A stretch of DNA of 64,000 nt from Bacteroidota bacterium (GCA_018267825.1 JAFDXR010000010.1:124001-188000); one strand, 5' to 3'; counted from the stretch's first letter, positions 36,751 to 43,352 are shown. The notes: generated by a model not told the origin, from the sequence alone. Program-made: numbers and translations.

Positions 36751-37710
36751 ATGATGGGTAGGACTTATCAGGGCAATGGGTATAGGTACGGGTTTAATGG
36801 CAAGGAGAATGATAATGAAGTTGTCGGTACTGGTGAAGGAACACAGGACTATGGTATGAGAATTTATAATCCGAGTTTAGGTAAGTTTTTGAGTGTTGAT
36901 CCTTTAACAAAATCATACCCGATGCTTACACCATATCAATTTGCATCAAATACACCTATTATGGCTGTTGATCTCGATGGAGGAGAGGCGAGGGTTATTA
37001 TTTACGGTTATATGGAGGTAAATGGCAAATTAAGTTATGGGGTAAAATTTGACGGTCAGGTAGATGTTGAAACATTTAATGTTGTTCATCATGCAATGGG
37101 AATTCCAATATATGAACCACTTAAAGATAATGGGACAATTGTTTTTATGGAAACTACAGAACATAAGGAGGTTGTTAATTCTAAGTACGGTATCCAAAAG
37201 ATGAGCGCTGGCCCAGTATACAAATGGTACTATATGGGGAAAAAGGCTGATGGGAAGACAGATGCTAGAAAGGGAGAATTCCCAATTGAAACAATGTCTT
37301 TGAACTTCTCTGGTTTAGCAGAGGCTGCAATTCTACGGTTATTGCAAATACATTATAGTAACGTTAATCTTGCAACGAAAAACAGAAATATAAGAATAAA
37401 TAACATTTTAAATTCTGCCAATAATGCAACCAAGGGATTAGCATATGAAAATATTGGTCAATATTCTGCAGATGAATTGCTTGAGGCTGGGAAGAAATTT
37501 GTAGGTGAGAATTATACCACAGTATATCGCCAAGATGGGTCTATAGAAGAGCTTGTAAGTGAAAACAAATTAAAGCGTTTTAGGCCTGGGGCATTTAAAA
37601 AGAATGTAGGAAAAGTTCAGGCAAATTTTGAGACAAGGCCGGACGATAAAACAAAATGGGGAAATTCGAACAAAGGTACAACTAATGCACATGCGGATGT
37701 AATACAATGA
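36751..37710 (+). CDS. Orphan RHS tip 1: core-end sliver plus toxin domain
   Basis: Residues 1-~78 are the end of an RHS core (YRYGFNGKENDNEV, YNPSLGKFLSVDPL, TPYQFASNTPIMAVDLDG), homologous to the other orphan and to the end of the main RHS gene. In-frame core similarity extends upstream to ~36724, where a TAG closes the frame, so it has no own signal peptide and is probably a silent cassette. The remaining ~240 residues are a toxin domain I cannot name; its C-terminus (FRPGAFKKNVGKVQANFETR ... NAHADVIQ) has the conserved look of an RHS toxin end. The stop codon overlaps the start of the next gene (ATGA), as in coupled toxin-immunity pairs. Confidence 0.8.
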   Translation: MMGRTYQGNGYRYGFNGKENDNEVVGTGEGTQDYGMRIYNPSLGKFLSVDPLTKSYPMLTPYQFASNTPIMAVDLDGGEARVIIYGYMEVNGKLSYGVKFDGQVDVETFNVVHHAMGIPIYEPLKDNGTIVFMETTEHKEVVNSKYGIQKMSAGPVYKWYYMGKKADGKTDARKGEFPIETMSLNFSGLAEAAILRLLQIHYSNVNLATKNRNIRINNILNSANNATKGLAYENIGQYSADELLEAGKKFVGENYTTVYRQDGSIEELVSENKLKRFRPGAFKKNVGKVQANFETRPDDKTKWGNSNKGTTNAHADVIQ

Positions 37711-38081
37711 AGCCATATATAAAAGAAATATATATTCAAGATATCGGTTTTTTTGATTCTGTGGAATTTAAAGAAAATGATTTCCTTTTCGAAAGATTAG
37801 AAATTAGAATAGCATATGAAGCTACTGAAGGTATTGATATTTTCTTTATCGACCTATGTAATAAAAAAGGATTGATAAGGGAAATTGACAATCTCTTTGA
37901 ATCTAAATATGAAGTCGAAAATAGCGTAAAGTCATGCTTTGCTCCTAAATTCTTTATTGTTAAAGAAGTATGTAAAAAGGCTATTTTTGAAGAATTGTCT
38001 TTGTACGTTAGTAGTTGTGTGGGTGAATCGTATAATGTAGTTTTTCGAAACCTAAAAGAGAAACTTGAGTATTATCCATAG
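37707..38081 (+). CDS. Imm8-like immunity protein
   Basis: A 124-residue cytoplasmic-type protein whose ATG overlaps the orphan toxin stop. The layout FERLEIRIAYEATEGIDIFF, a KSCFAPKFFIVKEV strand, IFEELSLYVSSCVGESYNVV and a final helix LKEKLEYY resembles the Imm8 family of polymorphic-toxin immunity proteins (small alpha+beta domain ending in a C-x-G-x-x-W/Y-x-x-V helix). The family name is from memory of the pattern. Without signal peptide it should protect against a toxin acting in the cytoplasm. It is followed by a cluster of GGTAATG motifs and repeat copy D. Confidence 0.6.
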   Translation: MKPYIKEIYIQDIGFFDSVEFKENDFLFERLEIRIAYEATEGIDIFFIDLCNKKGLIREIDNLFESKYEVENSVKSCFAPKFFIVKEVCKKAIFEELSLYVSSCVGESYNVVFRNLKEKLEYYP

Positions 38082-38082
38082 G

Positions 38083-38125
38083 GGTAATGTATGGTAATGG
38101 GGTAATGTACCAAACGGTAATGTAT
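38083..38125 (+). repeat. Cluster of four GGTAATG units before repeat copy D
   Basis: GGGTAATGTATGGTAATGG, GGTAATGTACC and CGGTAATGTATCAG follow one another within 43 bp. Each matches the first bases of the locus repeat, as if several repeat starts had been joined by successive deletions or insertions at this point. Confidence 0.6.
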
Positions 38126-38233
38126 CAGTAAATCCACCAGCAACCGGAGTTTGCCTTTTATCTTAATGAAACAGAGGTTTTTTTTAGTTATAGCTTTGGG
38201 CAGGATATATGTGTGTTTCATAGAATCACTTTT
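38116..38233 (+). repeat. ~115-bp RHS-locus repeat, copy D
   Basis: GGTAATGTATCAGTAAATCC, CCAGCAACCGGAGTTTGCC, ATGAAACAGAGGT with an 8-T run, then GGGCAGGATATATGTGTG and CATAGAATCACTTTTGT. It follows the Imm8-like gene and belongs to the same subtype as E and F. Confidence 0.9.
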
Positions 38234-38251
38234 GTAAAAGTTGAACCTTTG

Positions 38252-38277
38252 AAAGTCCCTATTTTAGGGGCTTTTTT
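38252..38277. terminator. Terminator after repeat copy D
   Basis: Stem AAAGTCCCTA / TAGGGGCTTT (one wobble pair) with a TTT loop and T-run. As after copy B, a short frame on the minus strand (ILNVTPAFSK, then stop) abuts it and may be another regulator tail. Confidence 0.75.
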
Positions 38278-38313
38278 ATTTAGAAAAGGCGGGAGTTACA
38301 TTTAGTATTTTTC

Positions 38314-39387
38314 TTGTTTTGCTGTAAAAAACATCAGAGTGATAATAGTATCACGATAGATTCGTACCTTCCGGATATGATTTCCGCCAACGACTATTAT
38401 GCGTTTGGTGCACCAATGATGGGCAGGACTTATCAGGGGAATGTGTATAGATATGGGTTTAATGGCAAGGAGAAAGATGATGAGATTAAAGGGGTAGGTA
38501 GCAGCATTGCTTATGAGCTGAGAATTTACGACCCGCGACTAGGACGGTTTTTATCTGTCGATCCACTGAGGAAAGAATATCCATGGCAAACCCCGTATGC
38601 ATATTTTTCGAACTCTCCGGTAGGAACAGTTGATTTCTTAGGAGGAGGGGGTAAAGATAAGGGGAAACAAAATGAGACTAAACTTGGAGGTGATGGATAT
38701 TCGGTTATAAATGCAACAGAGGGTACAAAGCATGGAAATATGTTGGTTTTGCCTTCAAGTTATGCTTCTGATAAAACACTGATGACTGATTATAATGCGG
38801 CTATTGAAGCGAAAGTACCGATAATGCTAGTAGATGATATTAAGGGTTTTGAGAAAGGGTTGGAGTTTTTGGCTTTGAAGGACATTAAAGTAAATGCCTT
38901 CACATTGTCAAATCATTCGAGTGCCGGCCATTTTAAGATTGGTAAAACAGTAATGTATCATAATTCGGACTTCACTAGTCTTGGAAAAGGTTTAAAAGGG
39001 AAATTGGTTTTTATTGCCCAATGTGAGGTTACACGAGGAAGTAATCCTTGGGGTATAAAAGCTATTTCTAAAATGGCTTCTGAAACGGGCGCAGCAGTCG
39101 TTAGCTCTAATCACAGAGTAAACGCTGGATATAGATTTGATGGAAGTGATGAGTTAAATGGAGGGAAAGGGCATGTGGGAGTTGGGCGAACGGATGATTT
39201 TCCTTACTTCGAGATAAGAACTGAGGGATCAGAAGGGACAGATTATAATGATTATATACTGGCGCAGCCAGGTCAACCTGCGATTAAAATATATGATTTT
39301 AAAATAAATGAGCGAGGTGTCTTTTACTGGAATAAAACGGATGATGGGATGAATGTTAAAAGATCTCCAGACATGCAAGGTAACTAG
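38314..39387 (+). CDS. Orphan RHS tip 2 with caspase-like domain
   Basis: The first ~110 residues are RHS core end: NSITIDSYLPD, DYYAFGAPMMGRTYQGN, YRYGFNGKEKDDEI, YDPRLGRFLSVDPL, TPYAYFSNSPVGTVDFLGG. The frame starts at a TTG and has no signal peptide, so it looks like a donor cassette. The tip (~residues 111-357) contains AFTLSNHSSAGHFKIG (His201, with a second His206) and LVFIAQCEVTRG (Cys237), the hydrophobic strand-His ... strand-Cys arrangement of clan CD caspase-like domains. It shares little other sequence with the tip of the main RHS gene, so the two appear to be independent members. A lipoprotein gene starts 10 bp after the stop. Confidence 0.75.
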   Translation: MFCCKKHQSDNSITIDSYLPDMISANDYYAFGAPMMGRTYQGNVYRYGFNGKEKDDEIKGVGSSIAYELRIYDPRLGRFLSVDPLRKEYPWQTPYAYFSNSPVGTVDFLGGGGKDKGKQNETKLGGDGYSVINATEGTKHGNMLVLPSSYASDKTLMTDYNAAIEAKVPIMLVDDIKGFEKGLEFLALKDIKVNAFTLSNHSSAGHFKIGKTVMYHNSDFTSLGKGLKGKLVFIAQCEVTRGSNPWGIKAISKMASETGAAVVSSNHRVNAGYRFDGSDELNGGKGHVGVGRTDDFPYFEIRTEGSEGTDYNDYILAQPGQPAIKIYDFKINERGVFYWNKTDDGMNVKRSPDMQGN

Positions 39388-39397
39388 TTTAAATAAA

Positions 39398-40102
39398 ATG
39401 AAAAAGCAAATATTATTTATATTGATTGGGTTATGGTCACTTTCATGCAGGGACAAATTAACTAACTATATCGCATACGCTAAATTTGATGAATATAGGA
39501 TGTCTCCTGAAAATCAAATAGACAGATCTGATCCGAAATCGAACTATATCCTTGTTAAGAAGGGAAATGGGTTATTTGACATCATTATGCCTTCAGGAAA
39601 ACACATCAATTTCAAAAAGAAATCTAACTTTTGGTATTACTATGAAAGAAGTGGCGAAGATTTAGGAACTGGCGGCTTTACAACTAGAGAAGAATTTGTT
39701 TTTAAAGACACTATATACGCATTAGAAACTAATTTTAGTCAAAAAAAAGAGATAGAATGGCAAGGACTGACGATGAAGACAAGAGGCGAAAATTTTTATT
39801 TTTCTTTGAAAGAGTATATAGACGATTTAACTCCTGAAGGTAAATTCAAGGGGGTTGTCTCTATAGTCAAAGCCCCTGGAGATTTTGATATTATCTTAAA
39901 GGAACGACATTCTGATACATTGTTATCATATTGGACTAATAATGAGAAATTCAATCTTCGTAAAAAGTGTATCTATAGTGTTGTAATTTTAGATAACCTT
40001 GATGAGTTCGGGCAAAATGACTACCCTGCTAAGGATATTACGCCATTATATTTAGAAAAACATCCAGCCTTGGGTAATTGCGATTCGGTAGTGTATCACT
40101 AA
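39398..40102 (+). CDS. Probable immunity lipoprotein for orphan tip 2
   Basis: A 234-residue protein starting at the ATG at 39398 (MKKQILFILIGLWSLSC; Cys of the lipobox at residue 17), which gives a standard lipoprotein signal; the upstream open frame back to 39353 would bury it and is rejected. The mature domain is not recognised (KFDEYRMSPENQIDRSD near its start). It lies 10 bp behind the caspase-like orphan tip. Its last codons and its TAA fall inside the start of a locus repeat (GATTCGGTAGTGTATCACTAA), so the repeat supplies the C-terminal residues SVVYH. That the repeat overlaps a coding end shows how tightly it is tied to the cassette boundary. Confidence 0.65.
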   Translation: MKKQILFILIGLWSLSCRDKLTNYIAYAKFDEYRMSPENQIDRSDPKSNYILVKKGNGLFDIIMPSGKHINFKKKSNFWYYYERSGEDLGTGGFTTREEFVFKDTIYALETNFSQKKEIEWQGLTMKTRGENFYFSLKEYIDDLTPEGKFKGVVSIVKAPGDFDIILKERHSDTLLSYWTNNEKFNLRKKCIYSVVILDNLDEFGQNDYPAKDITPLYLEKHPALGNCDSVVYH

Positions 40103-40109
40103 ATCCACC
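40088..40109 (+). repeat. Truncated locus repeat joined to an RHS core sliver
   Basis: GTAGTGTATCACTAAATCCACC is the repeat start; after these ~22 bases the sequence changes to an RHS core end (ccattttattcgccatat, read PFYSPYLYAGNSP). The rest of the repeat is absent. Confidence 0.7.
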
Positions 40110-40707
40110 CATTTTATTCGCCATATTTATATGCAGGTAACTCCCCAATAAGTAGTATGGATATAAATGGAGATAGCATATATTATGTTAACTCTAGAGG
40201 TCAAATTACAAATATTGGCACTTTCCAATGGGGGCCAGCTTCAAATGAAGGGTGGAAAGAAGGCGAAAAATTCGGATATAGCACTTTGCTTTCAATTCCA
40301 GATGGCGAGGCTTTAATAAAAAAATATGCAAATAGTAAGGTTCATGATATTTATCTTATGGAATCGGACTTTCCGACGACAGGCCCTGCAAGCTTAGTAA
40401 TGAAGGAGGAGCTTCTCACGCCGCAGTATTTAATGGAGTTACATTTGATTCTAAAGAAGGTAGTGGGCCTTTACGGACAGATCGCTCAATTACAGGAATG
40501 TATGTAGATTGGAAAGGGAAAACAATTGTTGATAAAAATGGTAAAACAATTGCAGGAGCTCGGTTCTTTAGGGCTAAAAGTTCATGCGGGCAAGATAAAG
40601 TTGCTCCAGTTGAATTGTTAAAGAAAGTAGGAAAGAATGGAAGGCTTGGCGAGAATGTAACAAAGAAAGCCGTTAAAAAAGCAGTAAGCGATGAAAAACC
40701 TCAATAA
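40103..40707 (+). pseudogene. Orphan RHS tip 3, frameshifted
   Basis: The frame after the previous stop reads PFYSPYLYAGNSPISSMDIN, the very end of an RHS core, then a toxin tip (DSIYYVNSRGQITNIGTFQW ...). Around 40385-40395 the sense moves to another frame: the first frame drifts into MKEELLTPQYLMELHL, while the second continues as LSNEGGASHAAVFNGVTFDS, GMYVDWKGKTIVDKNGKT and AGARFFRAKSSCGQ, ending KKAVSDEKPQ at 40707. I read this as one toxin gene broken by a single-base change. No signal peptide and no start codon in the core part. The toxin family is not recognised. The end overlaps the next gene by 17 bp. Confidence 0.65.
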
Positions 40708-41398
40708 GTATAGTCTATTGGTTTTATTGGGAACAGTATCATCATTTTCTCATGCCCAAGTATTAGTCAATAGGAATGGAGATACGACATTATATAAGCA
40801 AATGGATCCGATCCAAAAAACATTCTATGACCTTTCTTTTGGCAATAAGCCTGATTTGACTGCATTAGATACATCTGAGGTAATATTTGAAATTATTCAA
40901 CACAAGAAAGATATTGTTTCATATAAATTGCCAGTATATATGAAAAATCACCTTAAGCATTTTGATCCTCTGGATAACAACCTTTCATCGCTAAATGGGA
41001 TGAAGCAATATGATTATTCTCATTGTGAAAAGCTAATTGAGCGTACTAGACCATTTGTTAGAATGTTTTATACATGCTATTTAGCATTCCCCAATGAGCT
41101 CAAAGATTCTATTGAAGGGGTTTATATTAAAATAGAGGTAGAAAAAGGAAAGTTCCGATATTTTACGGACGACTTCTCTAACAATGATGAAAAGATTGAT
41201 TCTAGATATATACATAATTCAGAAGTGTCAGCAAAGTATAGGAAGAAAATGTTGAAATTGTATGCTTCATGGTCAAGAAAAGTTCGAAAATTAGGATTGA
41301 CGGAGATTAGAAAAAGGAATATTAAACCTTTTGATCATAGCGTTTTCAAATGGGGGTTCGATATAATTCCAGAGGACCCATTTGATGATATGAAATAG
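40691..41398 (+). CDS. Exported protein, probable immunity protein for orphan tip 3
   Basis: A 235-residue protein with a signal peptide (LNKYSLLVLLGTVSSFSHAQ). It overlaps the end of the broken toxin by 17 bp, so the pair is arranged like a coupled toxin-immunity unit. The mature part is helical and charged (KMLKLYASWSRKVRKLGLTE near the end) and not recognised. The TAG stop runs straight into the truncated repeat start GGTAGTGTATTAAATCC. Confidence 0.6.
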   Translation: MKNLNKYSLLVLLGTVSSFSHAQVLVNRNGDTTLYKQMDPIQKTFYDLSFGNKPDLTALDTSEVIFEIIQHKKDIVSYKLPVYMKNHLKHFDPLDNNLSSLNGMKQYDYSHCEKLIERTRPFVRMFYTCYLAFPNELKDSIEGVYIKIEVEKGKFRYFTDDFSNNDEKIDSRYIHNSEVSAKYRKKMLKLYASWSRKVRKLGLTEIRKRNIKPFDHSVFKWGFDIIPEDPFDDMK

Positions 41399-41402
41399 GT
41401 AG

Positions 41403-41489
41403 TGTATTAAATCCAATAACACGTATAATTATAATATTTTTAAGGTGAAAGGAGTTATACCTATTGAACCAACTCCAACTAAAAAATAA
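41403..41489 (+). pseudogene. Toxin tail remnant after a truncated repeat
   Basis: After the truncated repeat start GTAGTGTATTAAATCC the frame reads NNTYNYNIFKVKGVIPIEPT and stops at 41489. It has no start codon and is followed 4 bp later by a gene with a signal peptide. The arrangement equals that at 11171-11323: toxin C-terminus kept, toxin body lost, next gene intact. Confidence 0.5.
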
Positions 41490-41493
41490 AACT

Positions 41494-41880
41494 ATGAAGA
41501 AGGTATTTGTGATATTATTTTTGTTTTCAACTCGTTTATTTTCTCAAGATACAATATATATGAAAGGGCAAGTGGTTTTTATGGATTCGATTAACTTGCA
41601 AAGCCCACGCCATGCTCGTTCTGAAAATTGTTACTCAATATTAATCCGCAATCTAGATACAACTTTATGCATGCAGTATTTAGTTGCAAGAATTAAAGAT
41701 TTCAGAAAGGTTAAACAATTTGAGTCCTATGACTTTTTAATCGTGCGCAAAAAAGACACAGAATTTTCGGAACTTGAACGTAAAATTAAAGCAATCAAAC
41801 CAGTTACAAATAGTAAAATTTTAATTGACCCACCAGGTTTTATTTATCATGCGGATAAAATGGTGATAATAGATCACTAA
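41494..41880 (+). CDS. Exported protein, possible immunity protein
   Basis: A 128-residue protein. The ATG at 41494 gives a clean signal peptide (MKKVFVILFLFSTRLFSQ); the open frame back to a TTG at 41464 overlaps the toxin tail and is rejected. The mature domain has two Cys (SENCYSIL and TTLCMQYL) that could form a disulfide. The family is not recognised. Position behind a toxin tail suggests an envelope immunity protein. Confidence 0.6.
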   Translation: MKKVFVILFLFSTRLFSQDTIYMKGQVVFMDSINLQSPRHARSENCYSILIRNLDTTLCMQYLVARIKDFRKVKQFESYDFLIVRKKDTEFSELERKIKAIKPVTNSKILIDPPGFIYHADKMVIIDH

Positions 41881-42023
41881 TGTACGTAAAGATCACTTTA
41901 TCTCCTGTTGCAGCATCTATGTTAGTTGGCTATCAAGTTTATGAAATCCTGCCGAAAGTATTAAGCACGACGGATTATTATACCTTTGGTGCGCCTATGC
42001 CGGGAAGGGTAATGTATCAGTAA
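41881..42023 (+). pseudogene. RHS core-end sliver without toxin
   Basis: The plus-strand frame reads YVKITLSPVAASMLVGYQVY, then STTDYYTFGAPMPGR before it runs into a repeat start and stops (VMYQ). DYYTFGAPMPGR is the same core-end segment found in orphan tips 1 and 2. No tip follows: the core breaks off at GGGAAGG and a repeat start begins. Confidence 0.6.
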
Positions 42024-42040
42024 TCACTTTTGTGAAAATT
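42008..42040 (+). repeat. Internally deleted copy of the locus repeat
   Basis: GGGTAATGTATCAGTA (repeat start, closest to copy D) is joined to ATCACTTTTGTGAAAATT (repeat end, also as in copy D), losing ~90 bp. Complete copy E follows directly. Confidence 0.6.
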
Positions 42041-42157
42041 GGGTAGTGTATCACTAAATCCACCAGCAACCGGAGTTTGCCTTTTATCTTATTGAAACAG
42101 AGGTTTTTTTAGTTATAGCTTTGGGCAGGATATATGTGTTTCATAGAATCACTTTTT
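42041..42157 (+). repeat. ~115-bp RHS-locus repeat, copy E
   Basis: GGGTAGTGTATCACTAAATC to CATAGAATCACTTTTTG. It differs from D and F by one T less in the T-run (7 instead of 8). About 15 bp after it, gtatcttctggatatgatt resembles the RHS core segment gtaccttccggatatgatt of orphan tip 2, possibly another sliver. Confidence 0.9.
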
Positions 42158-42228
42158 GTATAATTTACTTTTTTGTATCTTCTGGATATGATTGCTTCAT
42201 TGTTGCATGCGTGAAAAAGGGTATTGAA

Positions 42229-42833
42229 ATGAAAGAAGTTATTATCGGAATAATATTGTTTGGATTTTCGTCCTGTTTTTCGCAAGGCCGAAGTATAAGA
42301 ATGATATGTCAGGATTATGTCGATCAAGATGGATATATTTTATTTAAGCCGAATAGTATAGTATTCGGTCGCAGCTTGGATGAAAAAAAATAGACGTTGT
42401 GCAGTATAAAATGTCTGGTGATTCAACATTTTTGATTAATTCGCTTCAAGTGAAAACCGCAGATTTTATAAAATACTATTATAGCGCCAAAGAAAACATA
42501 GCCATATTTAAAGATTTTGGAGAGTTAGATTTTAAATATGATAGCCTCAGGAGCAGCAAAAGATTCACTGAATTGGGGAGAGAGAGACTTGTTTTATTAA
42601 ATAAGTCAGAATATGTTGTTTTAGAGAAAGATAAACTAGGCAATCCATTTTTGTTTATATTAAAAGATACCACTGTTTTGGGAGTCAAAGAACTTGATAG
42701 AAGTATTGCTTTTGGAACGAATGAGATGATACTGTTAGATGTTGATAATGATGGATCTAATGAAATTATTGTTTTCTCATACAATTTTATCGAGTCTAGG
42801 CCTTCTGTTGTCTGTTCTGTATTTAAATGGTGA
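42229..42833 (+). pseudogene. Exported protein interrupted at a poly-A run
   Basis: The ATG at 42229 starts a signal peptide (MKEVIIGIILFGFSSCFSQ), and the frame stops at 42393 right after a run of eight A (42383-42390). With one more A it would read on as SLDEKKIDVVQYKMSGDST through the long frame that ends at 42833, giving a ~200-residue exported protein. The second part contains DVDNDGSNEIIVFSYN, an FG-GAP/VCBS-type calcium-binding loop. So the gene is either a recent frameshift mutant or switchable by slippage at the A-run. Repeat copy F follows within 5 bp, the place of an immunity gene. Confidence 0.65.
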
Positions 42834-42837
42834 TTCG

Positions 42838-43337
42838 GTAGTGCATCACTAAATCCACCAGCAACCGGAGTTTGCCTTTTATCTTAATGAAACAGAGGTT
42901 TTTTTTAGTTATAGCTTTGGGCAGGATATATGTGTTTCATAGAGTCACTTCTACCCAAAAGTGCATTAAGAACAAGCAGGTTAAGAGATTGGATTTTCGC
43001 TATAATCTGGAATTAGTTCTCCCACCAACGGTATTCCGACAGAATATCGGCTTCTTTAGCAGGCTTTGCATATTTCGAAGTTTGATTCATCCAGGTTTTT
43101 GTCCAGGATTTATTTTGTTTGAATAAAAGTTCTGCAAATACAGGATCGTTTGCAGCAATATTGTTGCGATGGCTGTTGAGTCGTAACTCGGCGTTCAGAT
43201 TCAGGCGTTTTCTGGCTTTCAGGCTTGGTCTCATGTCTACAGGATTTAGAATGCAAAATTAGGTGGGTACTATTAAGCCAGGGCTCTACTGTGATTATGA
43301 AATCATTAAGCCGGAAGCCCGAATAAATAACTGAACC
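42838..43337 (+). repeat. Locus repeat copy F with extension (right direct repeat)
   Basis: The repeat (GTAGTGCATCACTAAATCC ... AGAGTCACTT) continues from 42963 into the same ~370-bp extension as copy C and ends at the same bases (AAATAACTGAACC). The offset to copy C is 29,593-29,594 bp along its whole length, so the two align almost without gaps. It closes the accessory region: housekeeping genes begin at 43440. Confidence 0.9.
43013..43234 (-). CDS. Conserved 73-residue basic protein, copy 2
   Basis: Same length and frame as 13419-13640, starting MRPSLKARKRLNLNAELRL and ending LSEYRWWEN. Here the ATG at 43234 is the only usable one, which supports the matching start in copy 1. A TAATTTTG -7 box lies at 43254-43261, ~20 bp upstream. 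Most differences to copy 1 are silent. There are many Arg and Lys in the first third and two adjacent Trp near the end. No homologue is recognised. Confidence 0.65.
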   Translation of the reverse strand: MRPSLKARKRLNLNAELRLNSHRNNIAANDPVFAELLFKQNKSWTKTWMNQTSKYAKPAKEADILSEYRWWEN

Positions 43338-43352
43338 CGTTTAGGGGAAGGG

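Noticed and set aside
38083-38130. GGTAATG stack as a CRISPR or satellite array
   Set aside because: Units are only 7-9 bases, spacing is irregular and there are no spacers or cas genes.
39353-39397. Upstream start for the immunity lipoprotein at 39398
   Set aside because: It would place 15 residues ahead of a perfect lipoprotein signal and overlap the toxin gene.
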